Below, piece by piece: positions 10,984-20,383 of a DNA stretch of 64,000 bases. The position numbers and the translations under genes were made by a program. The DNA comes from an uncultured Bacteroidales bacterium (GTDB taxonomy: Bacteria; Bacteroidota; Bacteroidia; Bacteroidales; Muribaculaceae). Below the pieces are notes generated by a model. That model was not told where the DNA came from. It was given only the letters and a program-made list of their open reading frames with translations, and did not search any database. Positions within the stretch are counted from its first letter, which is position 1. Each line of letters begins with the position of its first letter. The stretch is from assembly GCA_949289215.1 (NCBI GenBank), contig CASENC010000049.1, positions 1-64,000 on the forward strand, in the 5' to 3' direction.

Positions 10984-11110
10984 ATAATAAATAATGATAC
11001 ACGAGAAAAAGAACACCCAAATAATTCGTCGGTTTTGGCTGTTTTTCATGCGTTGCATTTATAAAATGCCGTATTATAAGCCGATTGTGATGCTAATTAC
11101 AAAGAAAATT

Positions 11111-11140
11111 TTTGTAATTCCCAAAATATGCGTAAATTTG
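11111..11140 (+). promoter_or_regulatory. Bacteroidetes-type promoter of rpmE2
   Basis: TTTG, 18 bases and TAAATTTG fit the Bacteroidetes consensus closely. The leader before the L31 start codon would be about 65 bases. Confidence 0.65.
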
Positions 11141-11211
11141 CACGCCATTGCGAAATCCACGCTACCAACGTGGTAAAAATGTAGTATCAAAATAAAAAAC
11201 AATAGACGACA

Positions 11212-11469
11212 ATGAAAGAAGGTATTCATCCTAGCAACTACCGCGAAGTAGTTTTCAAAGATATGTCAAACGGTGAGACGTTCATCACTCGCTCGACAGT
11301 GGCATCAAAGGAAACAATCGAAATCGACGGTGTAACTTACCCATTGGTAAAGCTTGAAATCACAAGTTCGTCGCACCCGTACTTCACCGGCAAGCAAAAG
11401 TTGGTTGACACCGCAGGTCGCGTCGATAAGTTCATGCAACGCTACGGCAACCGCAAGAAACAACAGTAA
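11212..11469 (+). CDS. rpmE2: 50S ribosomal protein L31 type B
   Basis: This 85-residue protein of the large ribosomal subunit begins [15 protein letters not shown] and contains [23 protein letters not shown], the signature of L31. It lacks the CxxC pairs that bind zinc in type A L31, so it is the zinc-independent type B form; in bacteria with both forms this one is induced under zinc limitation. Here it has a consensus promoter and no visible Zur box, so it may simply be the sole L31. A GC-rich hairpin follows. Confidence 0.96.
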   Translation: MKEGIHPSNYREVVFKDMSNGETFITRSTVASKETIEIDGVTYPLVKLEITSSSHPYFTGKQKLVDTAGRVDKFMQRYGNRKKQQ

Positions 11470-11495
11470 TTTCATAACTGGGAAAAACGCTATAC

Positions 11496-11529
11496 AAGCC
11501 CCGACAGTCTCCAAAAGCTGTCGGGGCTT
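11496..11529. terminator. Terminator downstream of rpmE2
   Basis: A perfect 12-bp stem AAGCCCCGACAG/CTGTCGGGGCTT closes a ten-base loop 26 bases after the rpmE2 stop. The minus-strand side is followed by GCGTTTTTCCC, so it may also stop transcription arriving from the TonB-dependent receptor gene. Confidence 0.7.
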
Positions 11530-11653
11530 GGCGTATATATGCGTGGTTAAATGAGTGCAGGTAAATGGTATGTCGTTTAATAACTTGTATTTGGTAATGA
11601 CATATTGCACGGGGTAGATGGGAACATGGTCGTGGAACAATTTTCCCGCAGGT

Positions 11654-14074
11654 TCAGAAGCGGAGGGAGAGGCGGACGTTGAACTGGCGGCGGGTGAGGT
11701 AGTTGGGGACGGCATATTGGATTTGGTTCACGTCGGTTACCCAGTAGTAGCTGCTCACGTTGGAGATGTCGAGCAGGTTGAACACGTCCACGCCAAGCCA
11801 GATGTCCTTGAAGTGGCTGAGTAGGCCGGTTGTGGGGCGAGACTGGCCGCCCACGAGCTGGTAGGATATGCCCACATCGACGCGCTTGTAGGCCGGGGTG
11901 CGGAAGTATCCCTGGTCGCGAGTGGAGCGTGGGGCAGTGGTAGGTAGTCCGTCGGAGTATATGCCGCGCAGGCTGAATTTCATTTTGGGAAACTTGGGGA
12001 AATAGTCGGTGAAGAACAGGGCTATGCTGTAACGCTGGTCGGTGGGGCGCGGCACTTTCACGCCGTTGAGGTTTTCCTGCGTCTTCATCAGCGACAGGCT
12101 TATCCATGAGTCGGTTCCTTCGACAAATTGCCCGAAGAATTTCATGTCGATGCCGGCCACATATCCTTTTGAACTGTTAATGCCCGAATATACCAGTTTC
12201 AGGTTGTCGATTTCATAGGGAATGATGTTCGACAGGTTTTTATAATACAATTCGGCCGACAGCCTGAACGGGCGGTTCATGGCGCGGAACGTGTAGTCGC
12301 CGCCAAGTATAAGGTGGACGCTGCGTTGCGACTTAATGTCGTGGTTAAGCACAATGTTGCTGTTGCCGCGCTCGTCGGTCTGTTCCATGCGGTATTCCTT
12401 GTAGAACGGGGCTTGATAGTAGAGTCCGGTGGCGAAACGCAGGGCGATGCGTTCGTTGCGTGCGGGCACGAAGCCTACGCTTGCACGTGGGCTTACGAGG
12501 AACTCGCGGTTGAAATCCCAGTAAGTGAAACGCACGCCGCCGTTGAATGTGATGTAACCGGCGTCGTTTACCAGTCGGAAGGCATCTTGTGCATAAAATG
12601 AGAGGCGGTTAGATGTAATATCGTGCCGGGAAGTGAGGTTATACACCATGTTCACGCCGTTGCCGGTGTGCGGCAACGAATATCCGGCCGAGTCGCGTTG
12701 TTCCCATTCGCGGGTGCGGTCGTGTATGTTTTCGTGTTGATACGTCAAGCCATAACTAATGTTATTGTTGCTTATCGACGTGTTTCCTTTCAGTGTGAGG
12801 GCAAACACGCTTGCTTTAAGGCGGTTGCGAGCGTGCTCGTGATACATGCCCACGCCCAGTTCGCCGCCAATTCCGCCGCCATTGCCCATATCGTTGGTTC
12901 CGGCCTCGTCGAGCCAATATTCGCCGTGAATGTCATATGTTACAAGCTCGTTGGTAAGGTATCCCGAGGCGAGCAGTGTAAGGTCGGTGCTGCGCGAGTG
13001 GCGGTAATTGAGTGAGAATGCGCCGAAGTAGGTCTCGAAGCGGTCTTTTTCCTGCCCGTCGAAATACACGGTGAACGTACGGGCATTGTTCATTGTGCCG
13101 AAGTTGGTTTCACGGGTTTCGGGTGTGAAGCGGTAATCGTTGACCGAGATATTGCCAAGGAACGAGGCTTTCCAGCGGTTGTTGATTTGGAAATTCAGGT
13201 TGGTTTGGTAGTCGAAATATTGCGGGTCGTATTCCCCTTTTGATTCGAGCGAGCCAAGCAGTGATGAATTGCGCTTGTAGCGAAACCCGTGCAGTTGTGA
13301 GAAGCGGCTGCTGCCTTGCCCCACGGCCACGCTGCCGCCCATGAGGCTTGCCGCCACCGAACCCTCGAATGCCTCGGGTTGGCGGTATGTGATGTCGAGT
13401 GCCGACGACATTTTGTCGCCGTATTCGGCACTGAACCCGCCGGTGGAAAATTCCACCCGGCCCACGAGGTCGGGATTGATTATGCTAAGTCCTTCTTGCT
13501 GTCCCGAACTGATGAGTTGCGGGCGATAAACTTCTATTCCGTTGATATACACGCTGTTCTCGTCATACGAACCGCCGCGGACCATATATTGCGAGCTCAT
13601 CTCGTCTTTTTGGCTTACTCCGGCCATAGTGGAAAGCACCGCCTCGATGCTGCCGCCGCTTGCGTCGGGTGAAAGCCTGGTTGCTCCGACGTCGATGGTT
13701 TGCATTTGTCCCGTTTGCCGCTTGTATTCGGTAACTTCAATGTCTTTCAATTCAAGCGACTTTTTTAGTAATTTCACGTCGAGCGTCACATCACCTTCGG
13801 CATCGGCGAGCTTGCGGGTGACTTCGGTGTAACCCATGCAGCTGAATATAACAGTGATGGTGTCGGCTTGTGGCACGGTAAGGCTGTATCGCCCGTCAAG
13901 TCCGGTGGTAGCTCCTATGGCAGAACCGCCGATGCGCACTGTTGCAAATTCCACAGGCTGGTTGTCGCCATCGGTAACCTTCCCCGACAGTTTAACATTG
14001 GCGGCACCTGCTGCCAATGCCACAATGCACCACAGCAACAGCAATATATATCTTTTAGTACAGGAAAAATTCAT
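11654..14074 (-). CDS. TonB-dependent receptor with carboxypeptidase-like N-terminal domain
   Basis: This 806-residue outer-membrane transporter takes up an unknown ligand with energy from TonB. A signal peptide (residues about 1-24, ILLLLWCIVALAAGAANV) precedes a carboxypeptidase-regulatory-like domain (about 27-110, SGKVTDGDNQPVEFATVRIG and FSCMGYTEVTR). A plug domain (about 120-230) contains YMVRGGSYDENSVYINGIEV and FSTGGFSAEYGDKMSSALDI, and the rest is a beta-barrel ending in the aromatic RQFNVRLSLRF. It is shorter than SusC-type transporters and has no SusD partner, so it is more like receptors for cofactors, metals or siderophores. It lies 89 bp downstream of lpxB on the same strand; whether they share a transcript is unclear. 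Confidence 0.9.
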   Translation of the reverse strand: MNFSCTKRYILLLLWCIVALAAGAANVKLSGKVTDGDNQPVEFATVRIGGSAIGATTGLDGRYSLTVPQADTITVIFSCMGYTEVTRKLADAEGDVTLDVKLLKKSLELKDIEVTEYKRQTGQMQTIDVGATRLSPDASGGSIEAVLSTMAGVSQKDEMSSQYMVRGGSYDENSVYINGIEVYRPQLISSGQQEGLSIINPDLVGRVEFSTGGFSAEYGDKMSSALDITYRQPEAFEGSVAASLMGGSVAVGQGSSRFSQLHGFRYKRNSSLLGSLESKGEYDPQYFDYQTNLNFQINNRWKASFLGNISVNDYRFTPETRETNFGTMNNARTFTVYFDGQEKDRFETYFGAFSLNYRHSRSTDLTLLASGYLTNELVTYDIHGEYWLDEAGTNDMGNGGGIGGELGVGMYHEHARNRLKASVFALTLKGNTSISNNNISYGLTYQHENIHDRTREWEQRDSAGYSLPHTGNGVNMVYNLTSRHDITSNRLSFYAQDAFRLVNDAGYITFNGGVRFTYWDFNREFLVSPRASVGFVPARNERIALRFATGLYYQAPFYKEYRMEQTDERGNSNIVLNHDIKSQRSVHLILGGDYTFRAMNRPFRLSAELYYKNLSNIIPYEIDNLKLVYSGINSSKGYVAGIDMKFFGQFVEGTDSWISLSLMKTQENLNGVKVPRPTDQRYSIALFFTDYFPKFPKMKFSLRGIYSDGLPTTAPRSTRDQGYFRTPAYKRVDVGISYQLVGGQSRPTTGLLSHFKDIWLGVDVFNLLDISNVSSYYWVTDVNQIQYAVPNYLTRRQFNVRLSLRF

Positions 14075-14163
14075 TCGAGTTTCACGCAGAAAACATTATT
14101 CCTTTTAATAACGGCAAACCTCCCTGTTTCAGTATGGCAGCCCGCAAGTTTTCTCTGAGTGTC

Positions 14164-15324
14164 TCATTGCTGCTGCCGGCGCAGGCGGGTGGTGAGCAGG
14201 CGGGCGGCGGTGGCTGTGCAATCGGCCGAGCCCAGGCGGTCCATCATGCGGCTGTAGCCTGCAAGCATTTCGCTGCGCTGCGGTGTGTCATCGAGCAGCG
14301 GCGCGATGGCTCGGGCTATGGAGCGGCGGTTGCAGAAGTGCAGCAATAATTCGGTGAGTATAGGCTCATCGGCAATCAGGTTGGGCAGTGATACATATTT
14401 CACTTTAAGCAGCCGTTTGTACCAGTCATACACACGCTTGCTGCCGTTCATGCGGTAGCATACCACTTGCGGCGTGCCAAGCACAGCTGTTTCGAGCGTA
14501 GCCGTACCCGATGTGACTATTGCGGCACGGGCATGGGCAACAAGTTCAAACGACCGTCCGAAAAGCACTTTTATTGTGTCGGCCTGCTTGATGCCGGCCT
14601 TGTGCAGCACATTGCGGTATTCTTCTTCATTAATGCTTGGTGCGCCGCCTATAACCGGCTGGTATTCCGTAAATTCAAGGCAGGCAGCCACCATCTCGGG
14701 CAGATTGTCGCGTATTTCCTTGTGTCGAGAACCGGGCAGCAAGGCTATGATGGGGCGTGAAGGTTCAAGGCCGTTGTCTTGCTTGAATTGGTGGCCGGAA
14801 GTGAAATTTTTGCGAACTTCGGCCATTTCTTTTACCGTAGGGTTGCCCACATATTCCACGCGATAGTTGTGGCGTGCGTAAAAGTCGGTCTCGAAAGGCA
14901 GTATAGAGTATAGCTCGGTGATATATTTCTTGATTTGCTTCACGCGGTATTCTTTCCACGCCCACACCTTGGGTGAAATGAAATAGAATACATTTATTCC
15001 CCGGCTGTGGGCATACCCGGCCACCTTTAGGTTGAACGACGGGTAATCGACGAGTATCACCGCATCGGGTTTCCATTCGTCAATTATGCGTTTTGCCCGG
15101 CGAAGGAAACCGGTGATTTGCCCGATGTGTTTCAGTACCTCGATGAAACCCATGAATGCCATGTCGCGATAATGCACTGTGGGTTGCACACCGGCAGCCC
15201 CGGCCATGAGGTCGCCGCCGAAAAATTCAAATTCGGCTTTGCTGTCTTCAGCCTTTATGGATTTAATAAGTTGCGAGGCATGAATGTCGCCCGAAGCCTC
15301 TCCGGCAATCAAGAAATATTTCAT
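14164..15324 (-). CDS. lpxB: Lipid-A-disaccharide synthase
   Basis: This 386-residue GT19 glycosyltransferase joins UDP-diacylglucosamine and lipid X to the tetraacyl disaccharide of lipid A at the inner face of the inner membrane. Visible family motifs are the N-terminal YFLIAGEASGDIHASQL, GFIEVLKHI (membrane-associated helix), the central PKVWAWKEYRVK, YVGNPT and LLPGSRHKEI, and the donor-binding SGTATLETA with PQVVCYR. Length is typical. In several Bacteroidetes lpxB follows surE; here the upstream gene is divergent. A TAACTTTG -7 element is at 15357-15364 on the minus strand. Confidence 0.97.
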   Translation of the reverse strand: MKYFLIAGEASGDIHASQLIKSIKAEDSKAEFEFFGGDLMAGAAGVQPTVHYRDMAFMGFIEVLKHIGQITGFLRRAKRIIDEWKPDAVILVDYPSFNLKVAGYAHSRGINVFYFISPKVWAWKEYRVKQIKKYITELYSILPFETDFYARHNYRVEYVGNPTVKEMAEVRKNFTSGHQFKQDNGLEPSRPIIALLPGSRHKEIRDNLPEMVAACLEFTEYQPVIGGAPSINEEEYRNVLHKAGIKQADTIKVLFGRSFELVAHARAAIVTSGTATLETAVLGTPQVVCYRMNGSKRVYDWYKRLLKVKYVSLPNLIADEPILTELLLHFCNRRSIARAIAPLLDDTPQRSEMLAGYSRMMDRLGSADCTATAARLLTTRLRRQQQ

Positions 15325-15356
15325 TGCAATACAATGTTATCGTTTTGGTGATGATG

Positions 15357-15392
15357 CAAAGTTACTCCAAGCCAAGCGCAAAATAAAGCAAA
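15357..15392 (-). promoter_or_regulatory. Probable promoter of lpxB, degenerate copy of the repeat-like promoter
   Basis: The minus strand has TAACTTTG at 15357-15364 with TTTG-type sequences 14 and 24 bases upstream. The layout (CAAAGTTACTCCAAGCCAAG on the plus strand) resembles the duplicated promoter sequence before ychF, with changes. Confidence 0.45.
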
Positions 15393-15557
15393 CCGGCCTG
15401 TTTTTTCACGTTGTGCCGTATGGTTACCGTTGATGTTATAATTATTTGCCGGGGAGCTACCGAAAAATTCATTAAAAAATATGGTTGTGTTTATGCTGAA
15501 TTCAATTATAATATATAATTTTGATAATTAATTAACAAAACCAAAAATCGTTATATT

Positions 15558-16091
15558 ATGATTAGATGCAATCGCTGTGGACAGATGATCGAAGATAATT
15601 CGATGTTTTGCCCTAATTGTGGGCAGCCTGTGAGTCAAGGCCAACCTGCTCCGCAACCCAATCAACAGTCACAAAACAATTGGCAGCAACAAACGCCGCC
15701 CAATTATAACCAACAGCAGAAGCAGGCTTATTATACAGCCCCTAACGGTATGAAGGTGCGCAACCTTGAAATGCTTGAAGCATGTAAAATGTTCTGGACC
15801 AAATATGCCGTATTCGAGGGACGTTCGCGCCGTGCCGAGTTTTGGTGGGCTTATCTTATGGTATTTGTGATAAACTTGTTGTTGGGCTGGACTTATATCG
15901 CGTCGTTGGCTTGCCTGATACCGATGATTGCCTTGAGTGTGCGCCGTTTGCACGACATAGGCAAGAGCGGATGGTACTACTTGTTGATTCTTATTCCTAT
16001 CGTTGGCGCGATTGTGCTGATTGTGTGGTGGTGCCAAGATGGCAAGATAGGGCGTAACCAATATGGTGAAGACCCGAAATACATAGTCTGA
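15558..16091 (+). CDS. Zinc-ribbon plus DUF805 membrane protein
   Basis: A 177-residue protein in three parts. Residues 1-25 form a zinc ribbon with two CxxC pairs (CNRCGQ and CPNCGQ). Residues 26-65 are a low-complexity glutamine/proline-rich linker. Residues about 75-170 are a DUF805 domain: F-x-GR-S-RR-A-E-F-W (EGRSRRAEFWWAYL), membrane helices, the family signature SVRRLHDIGKSGW and a final helix before WWCQDG. DUF805 proteins are inner-membrane proteins of unknown function (YhaH-like). The gene stands alone; a TAATTTTG -7 element is at 15516-15523. Confidence 0.9.
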   Translation: MIRCNRCGQMIEDNSMFCPNCGQPVSQGQPAPQPNQQSQNNWQQQTPPNYNQQQKQAYYTAPNGMKVRNLEMLEACKMFWTKYAVFEGRSRRAEFWWAYLMVFVINLLLGWTYIASLACLIPMIALSVRRLHDIGKSGWYYLLILIPIVGAIVLIVWWCQDGKIGRNQYGEDPKYIV

Positions 16092-16157
16092 GAGACTTCA
16101 GGAAATGTATCGGGGAAATTTTGTATCCTGACAGGCTGCAAGAACAGCGCAAAAATT

Positions 16158-16215
16158 ATTCCCGCAGGTAAACGCAAACAAGAGTGATGCTCTTGTAGGG
16201 GTTACCTGCGGGAAT
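16158..16215. terminator. Bifurcated hairpin between the DUF805 gene and the T9SS operon
   Basis: A 14-bp perfect outer stem (ATTCCCGCAGGTAA with its complement) encloses a second stem ACAAGAG-TGATG-CTCTTGT. It lies between convergent transcription units; on the minus strand it is followed by AATTTTTGCGC, so it probably ends the ybjQ-side transcript. Confidence 0.6.
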
Positions 16216-16256
16216 TGTATTGTGGAAACGGTCCGGTTGTTCCTCAGTGCATGTTT

Positions 16257-16583
16257 CTACAGATTTGCTATGTTTACTGCGGTGCCGCTGCAAGTCACCA
16301 TAAGCATACTGCCGTTTGCTCCGACGGTTTCGTAATCCAAGTCAATGCCTATGACGGCATTTGCGCCCAATTGTGCGGCTTGGGCTTCCATTTCGGCCAG
16401 TGCGGTGTCTTTTGCTTCGCGTAGCACTTCTTCATAAGAACCTGAACGTCCGCCGATGAAATCACGCACGCTTGCAAATAGGTCGCGAACGAAGTTGGCA
16501 CCTATTATGGTTTCTCCCGATACTATGCCATAGTAGGTTGTTATGCGCATACCTTCCACGGCGTTGGTTGTGGTAAGTAACAT
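16257..16583 (-). CDS. YbjQ family (UPF0145) heavy-metal-binding-domain protein
   Basis: A 108-residue protein of the YbjQ/UPF0145 family, which forms pentamers of unknown function. The pattern [20 protein letters not shown], then [38 protein letters not shown] and a hydrophobic C-terminal strand is the standard domain. There are no membrane segments or signal. It begins 36 bp after gldN on the same strand and might be carried on the end of the T9SS transcript; a functional link to secretion is not implied by the family. Confidence 0.9.
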   Translation of the reverse strand: MLLTTTNAVEGMRITTYYGIVSGETIIGANFVRDLFASVRDFIGGRSGSYEEVLREAKDTALAEMEAQAAQLGANAVIGIDLDYETVGANGSMLMVTCSGTAVNIANL

Positions 16584-16619
16584 ATATAAATCGCTTTGTT
16601 AATTGTTGATTGTCAATTG

Positions 16620-17753
16620 TCAACCCTTTCTGCGGCGAACCGAGCGGACGGCCGAGCCGCTGTTTGAAACTTTGGCCTTTTTCACATTCGATGTTTTTGG
16701 CTTTTTTGTGCGCTTCGAGCGCTTGTTCTTCGGTTCTTTTTCTTGATTGTCTTCGTCACGGTCGCGGATTACTATGCCGTCTTCCTCATCGCCTGCTGAG
16801 GCGAGTGCTGTGCTGTCGGCTGCCGCTTCGCGGGCTTCGGCAATGGCTTGCAGTTCTTCGCGCGAAGGTATCCACAAGTTGCGGTCGAATGACTCAAGCC
16901 TGTTTTCGATGCTGTCTTGTGCCCGTTTCAAGTCTTCGGGGTCGGGGAACATTTGCACCATTGAGAGGTTTCGCAGGTTCTTGGTCTTATAGATGCTGCC
17001 CTTGTACATTCCCATAACGAAGAAATCTTCGAGATTGTAACGGGCAAGGTTGTTATCGTTGTCGGTGAATACGTATTGTTGGGAAATATAGGGCCTGATG
17101 TCGTCCATTTCAACCCAAAACATCGGGTAGCGCACTGCATCGCCGCCAAAATCATCGGTACGGTGCAGCACCGGGCATATTGCCGTGACTTTCTTTTTCA
17201 TTTTCCCTTCAAGACGGTCAAATTCCATGCGTTCGATGATGTAGTAGCTAAGTACCTCGTTGGCCGGGACATCGCTTTCCTCGATTGTGAAACGCGGGTT
17301 GCGCTCGGTGCTGCCCTTGGCTTCGGTATAAAGCACATGGAAACGGTCGAGCATTTCACTCACGTTGATGCGGTATTGCTCGGTGAATAGTTCGCGACCG
17401 TCAAGGTATTCATAGGCCGGGATTTTGCCATCGGCAAGCAGGCGCATTATTATGAAAAACAGGTTCTGCCCGTCCTCGTTGGGCAGTTCGGGATAGTACA
17501 ATGCCATGTTGGTTGCATCGGTGAGGTCGATGGAGCGGTATATGACACGCATCCATTCCACATTGGCATCTGACTGTTCCCGCTCTTCATAAAATGCTTT
17601 CATGCGTTCGGTCATGCCGGTTTCATCTTTTTCGACATTCCGGCCGCCGGGAGTGCGGCGGCGCACCACGCCGCTTTCATCTTGTGCCAAGGCACAGGGC
17701 ATTGCAATGCCCATCAGCAACACGCTTGCTAAAATATATTTTAAGGTCTTCAT
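16620..17753 (-). CDS. gldN: Type IX secretion protein GldN/PorN
   Basis: A 377-residue exported protein with a signal peptide ending about residue 23 (PCALAQ). In P. gingivalis, PorN joins the PorK lipoprotein in a large ring on the periplasmic face of the outer membrane. Family features seen are EWMRVIYRSIDL, NMALYYPE, FFIIMRLLADGKIPAYEYLDG, YYIIERMEFDR and the conserved MFWVEMDDIRPYI with LEDFFVMGMYKGSIYK. The last 40 or so residues are strongly basic (KNKRSKRTKKPK, VRRRKG) with an acidic stretch just before them, an unusual tail. It is the last core gene of porT-porP-gldK-gldL-gldM-gldN, 24 bp after gldM. Confidence 0.94.
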   Translation of the reverse strand: MKTLKYILASVLLMGIAMPCALAQDESGVVRRRTPGGRNVEKDETGMTERMKAFYEEREQSDANVEWMRVIYRSIDLTDATNMALYYPELPNEDGQNLFFIIMRLLADGKIPAYEYLDGRELFTEQYRINVSEMLDRFHVLYTEAKGSTERNPRFTIEESDVPANEVLSYYIIERMEFDRLEGKMKKKVTAICPVLHRTDDFGGDAVRYPMFWVEMDDIRPYISQQYVFTDNDNNLARYNLEDFFVMGMYKGSIYKTKNLRNLSMVQMFPDPEDLKRAQDSIENRLESFDRNLWIPSREELQAIAEAREAAADSTALASAGDEEDGIVIRDRDEDNQEKEPKNKRSKRTKKPKTSNVKKAKVSNSGSAVRSVRRRKG

Positions 17754-17777
17754 ATATTTATCTATGAGGTTTTGTCA

Positions 17778-19355
17778 TCAGTTCACAATTACTTCCATCG
17801 GGGCGAGTGTGCGCTCGATGCCGTCGGGGCCTATTGCTCTCACGCGTGATATGTAGAACCGCTTGCCGCGGGTGAGGCGGCGGAAACTGCTCTTTTGCCG
17901 GTTTGAGAACTTGTCGCCATCCGACACTTCGGGAATGGCATTACCCATCGAGTCGAAAAATACGGTCTCGAAACTCAGCACACGGTATGCCACGTTGAGC
18001 ATATCGTCGTCGATGGCTGCCGCGATGCCGTTGGTTTGCAACAACAATGATTTGGCAAACGGCTTGCCGCCGCGATATCGCTCGGGATTGCCTTTACTGT
18101 CGGTATATGCTATGTATGGCATCGGGTCGGGCAGCTTGCGTACACGGAAGTTGGTCGTGGCAACCGTTTGTTGCCTGCCGTCGATGGTGGCAGTAACGGT
18201 TATCACGGCTTCGGTTCCCACTTTGTCGGGGTGTGCTGCCCAAGTGTCGCCGTTGCGTGTGAGCGTGCCGTTGGTCATCGATGCTGAAATGGCATTGCCG
18301 GGAATGCCCGGGACGGCAATCGACAGCGGGTTGTCAATGCCTGCGTAAAGCAAGTTCATCATGGTTGCCGAGATTGTCGCAGTGGGGTCGATTACGGTGT
18401 ATGACGAAGTGAAGTTGTGCTTCGACGTGGTGCCGTCGCCATGAGCCACCTCTATGTAACCCGAGTAATCGAAATTGCCCGAGCGCGATGTGGTTACTTC
18501 ATACAGCCCGCGGTCGTTGCCGAGGCGGTTACCGCCGACATATACTGCAGGCCGCTGCGTGGTATCGACTGCGGCAAGCACTATGTTGGCCGAGTAGCTG
18601 CTGCCGCGCATAACGATGCGCGACTCGGGAATCACGAAGGCTTCGACCTGGTTTACACGCAGGTCGCTTGCATCGATATTGTTGAGCAATGTGCCCAGCA
18701 CTTCGCCTTCGGCATAAAGCAGGTCGTTCTGGATTTTTGAAAGCAGCGTCACCGAAGCTACCACAGGCATATTTTCAAACATACCTTCTTCCCACGACTT
18801 GTTTTTGCCCACGGCACGCAATTCGCGAGGTGCGGTCGAGAGCGCGTTCTCGATGTTTTGCCGCTTTAGTGTGTCGTCGAGCATGGCTGCTACGTAGGTG
18901 CGGTAATGGTCGATGCGCTCGCGCAATTCCTTGCCCTTGCCGTTGCGTGGGGCAAGCATTATCACCGAGGGTGTTTCGGTGTCGTCTTGGTTGCGAATAT
19001 TGCGCACGTCGCCATCTTCGCCGTCCGAAGTTTTCACGATGGCGATTTTCAGCGAGTCGATATATGAATAAAGTTGGTTGGTGCGTTGTCTCACTTCCGA
19101 GGCCCGGGCATACCACACACCACCCTTTTCGGGGTTTTGGGCGTTGAATGCCTCAAGTTGGTCGTAGATGGCGCGGTTGCGGTCGGCGACGGTGCGGTTT
19201 GAGCGTGTCAGGCCGTCTTCGACCTGAGTGAAGCCGTTGAGCACGTCGCTCGACACGTTGAGTGCCAGCATTGCGGTCAAGACGATATACATGAGGTTTA
19301 TCATCTTTTGCCGCGGCGACATTCGCCCTACCGTCTGATTATGTGCGTTAGCCAT
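17778..19355 (-). CDS. gldM: Type IX secretion/gliding motor protein GldM/PorM
   Basis: A 525-residue inner-membrane protein. One N-terminal helix (residues about 17-37, MINLMYIVLTAMLALNV, the near-invariant GldM anchor) is followed by a long periplasmic part with four domains. With GldL it forms the proton-driven motor that energizes type IX secretion and, in gliders, motility. The opening MSPRQKMINLMYIVLTAML and the C-terminal VSDGDKFSNRQKS region fit the family. The gene follows gldL by eight bases. Confidence 0.96.
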   Translation of the reverse strand: MANAHNQTVGRMSPRQKMINLMYIVLTAMLALNVSSDVLNGFTQVEDGLTRSNRTVADRNRAIYDQLEAFNAQNPEKGGVWYARASEVRQRTNQLYSYIDSLKIAIVKTSDGEDGDVRNIRNQDDTETPSVIMLAPRNGKGKELRERIDHYRTYVAAMLDDTLKRQNIENALSTAPRELRAVGKNKSWEEGMFENMPVVASVTLLSKIQNDLLYAEGEVLGTLLNNIDASDLRVNQVEAFVIPESRIVMRGSSYSANIVLAAVDTTQRPAVYVGGNRLGNDRGLYEVTTSRSGNFDYSGYIEVAHGDGTTSKHNFTSSYTVIDPTATISATMMNLLYAGIDNPLSIAVPGIPGNAISASMTNGTLTRNGDTWAAHPDKVGTEAVITVTATIDGRQQTVATTNFRVRKLPDPMPYIAYTDSKGNPERYRGGKPFAKSLLLQTNGIAAAIDDDMLNVAYRVLSFETVFFDSMGNAIPEVSDGDKFSNRQKSSFRRLTRGKRFYISRVRAIGPDGIERTLAPMEVIVN

Positions 19356-19363
19356 CTCTTTGT

Positions 19364-20344
19364 TTATGCTTTGTTATCGTCGTCGTTGTTGTTGGTATCC
19401 ATTCCCGGCATCATGGGGCGGTACATATTCACGGTCATGGCTTTCACCATTTTTTCATACACGTTGTTGAGCTGCTTCATGTAACGGGCCATTTTTTCGG
19501 CTTCGTCGCAATAGCTTGCGCTCTCGGCGGCCGATTTTTCATACATATCGCGTATGTCTTTCAGCCCGCGGTTCACGCGGTCGATGTTGTCGAGCTGCGT
19601 GGATATGCTCTTCAACTGTATTTCATAGATAGTGTTAAGCCCGTTGATATTCCGGTTGAGGTTTTCCATCTGTCCCACATATCCTTGCGAGCTGCGGGTG
19701 ATATTCTCGCTGTTGTCGGTTATGGCCTTGTATGAAGTAAGCAGTACCGATGTCACTTGGTTCAAGGCTTCGGTTGTAGAGCGTAATTGTTCCATTTGCT
19801 CGGATATTGCCGACAGTTGCGACAGGTATTGTCCTGTGGCATCGGTCAGTTCGGCCATTTTCGAGAGTTGGTCGCTTGCCGCTGCCATTTTGGCGATGCT
19901 TTCGCTTAGCGAGCGAGTATCCTCTTCCGATACGTTCACGCCGGCAGGCAATACGCCACCGGTTCCGCCGGCGGCATTGATGTTGATGGTACCACCTTCG
20001 GCAGCCGTTCCGCCACCGTTTCCACCGCCATTGATCACAATTCCTTTGCCGCTTGAAAAGTCGGGGCGGTCTTCGGGATTATTCGACCTCAGCACCGGGA
20101 ATACCTCTTCCCATTTGTAGGCTTGTTCGGGGCGGTCGAATGCGGTGAGGATAAACATAAGCACTTCGGTGCCCATACCGATGCAAAGCAGCGTGTTGCC
20201 ACCAGGCAAGTGCAAAATTTTGAACAGTGCACCCCAAATTACCACGGCTGCACCTATACTGTAAGCAAAATTGAAGAAACGTTGCCCCTTTTCACCCGAG
20301 AGGAACCGCTCTATGCTGTTTTTATATTTTTTATATTTACCCAT
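19364..20344 (-). CDS. gldL: Type IX secretion/gliding motor protein GldL/PorL
   Basis: A 326-residue inner-membrane protein with two N-terminal helices (residues about 22-40 and 48-66) and a long cytoplasmic coiled-coil. The motor signature is KILHLPGGNTLLCIGMGTEVLMF, which carries the conserved membrane glutamate thought to take part in proton flow. A glycine-rich linker (residues about 100-135, GGGNGGGTAAEGG) and an Asn/Asp-rich C terminus are species-specific. It pairs with GldM and lies between gldK (39 bp away) and gldM (8 bp). Confidence 0.96.
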   Translation of the reverse strand: MGKYKKYKNSIERFLSGEKGQRFFNFAYSIGAAVVIWGALFKILHLPGGNTLLCIGMGTEVLMFILTAFDRPEQAYKWEEVFPVLRSNNPEDRPDFSSGKGIVINGGGNGGGTAAEGGTININAAGGTGGVLPAGVNVSEEDTRSLSESIAKMAAASDQLSKMAELTDATGQYLSQLSAISEQMEQLRSTTEALNQVTSVLLTSYKAITDNSENITRSSQGYVGQMENLNRNINGLNTIYEIQLKSISTQLDNIDRVNRGLKDIRDMYEKSAAESASYCDEAEKMARYMKQLNNVYEKMVKAMTVNMYRPMMPGMDTNNNDDDNKA

Positions 20345-20383
20345 GTCGAGATGTATGTATGAGTATGTTTTTTTTAATGAGTA

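Noticed and set aside
10994-11176. A 60-codon open frame before rpmE2
   Set aside because: It runs through the rpmE2 promoter and has no features of a gene.
11212-11469. Zinc-regulated (Zur) control of L31 type B
   Set aside because: No Zur-like palindrome is visible near the promoter at 11111-11140, so zinc control is not claimed.
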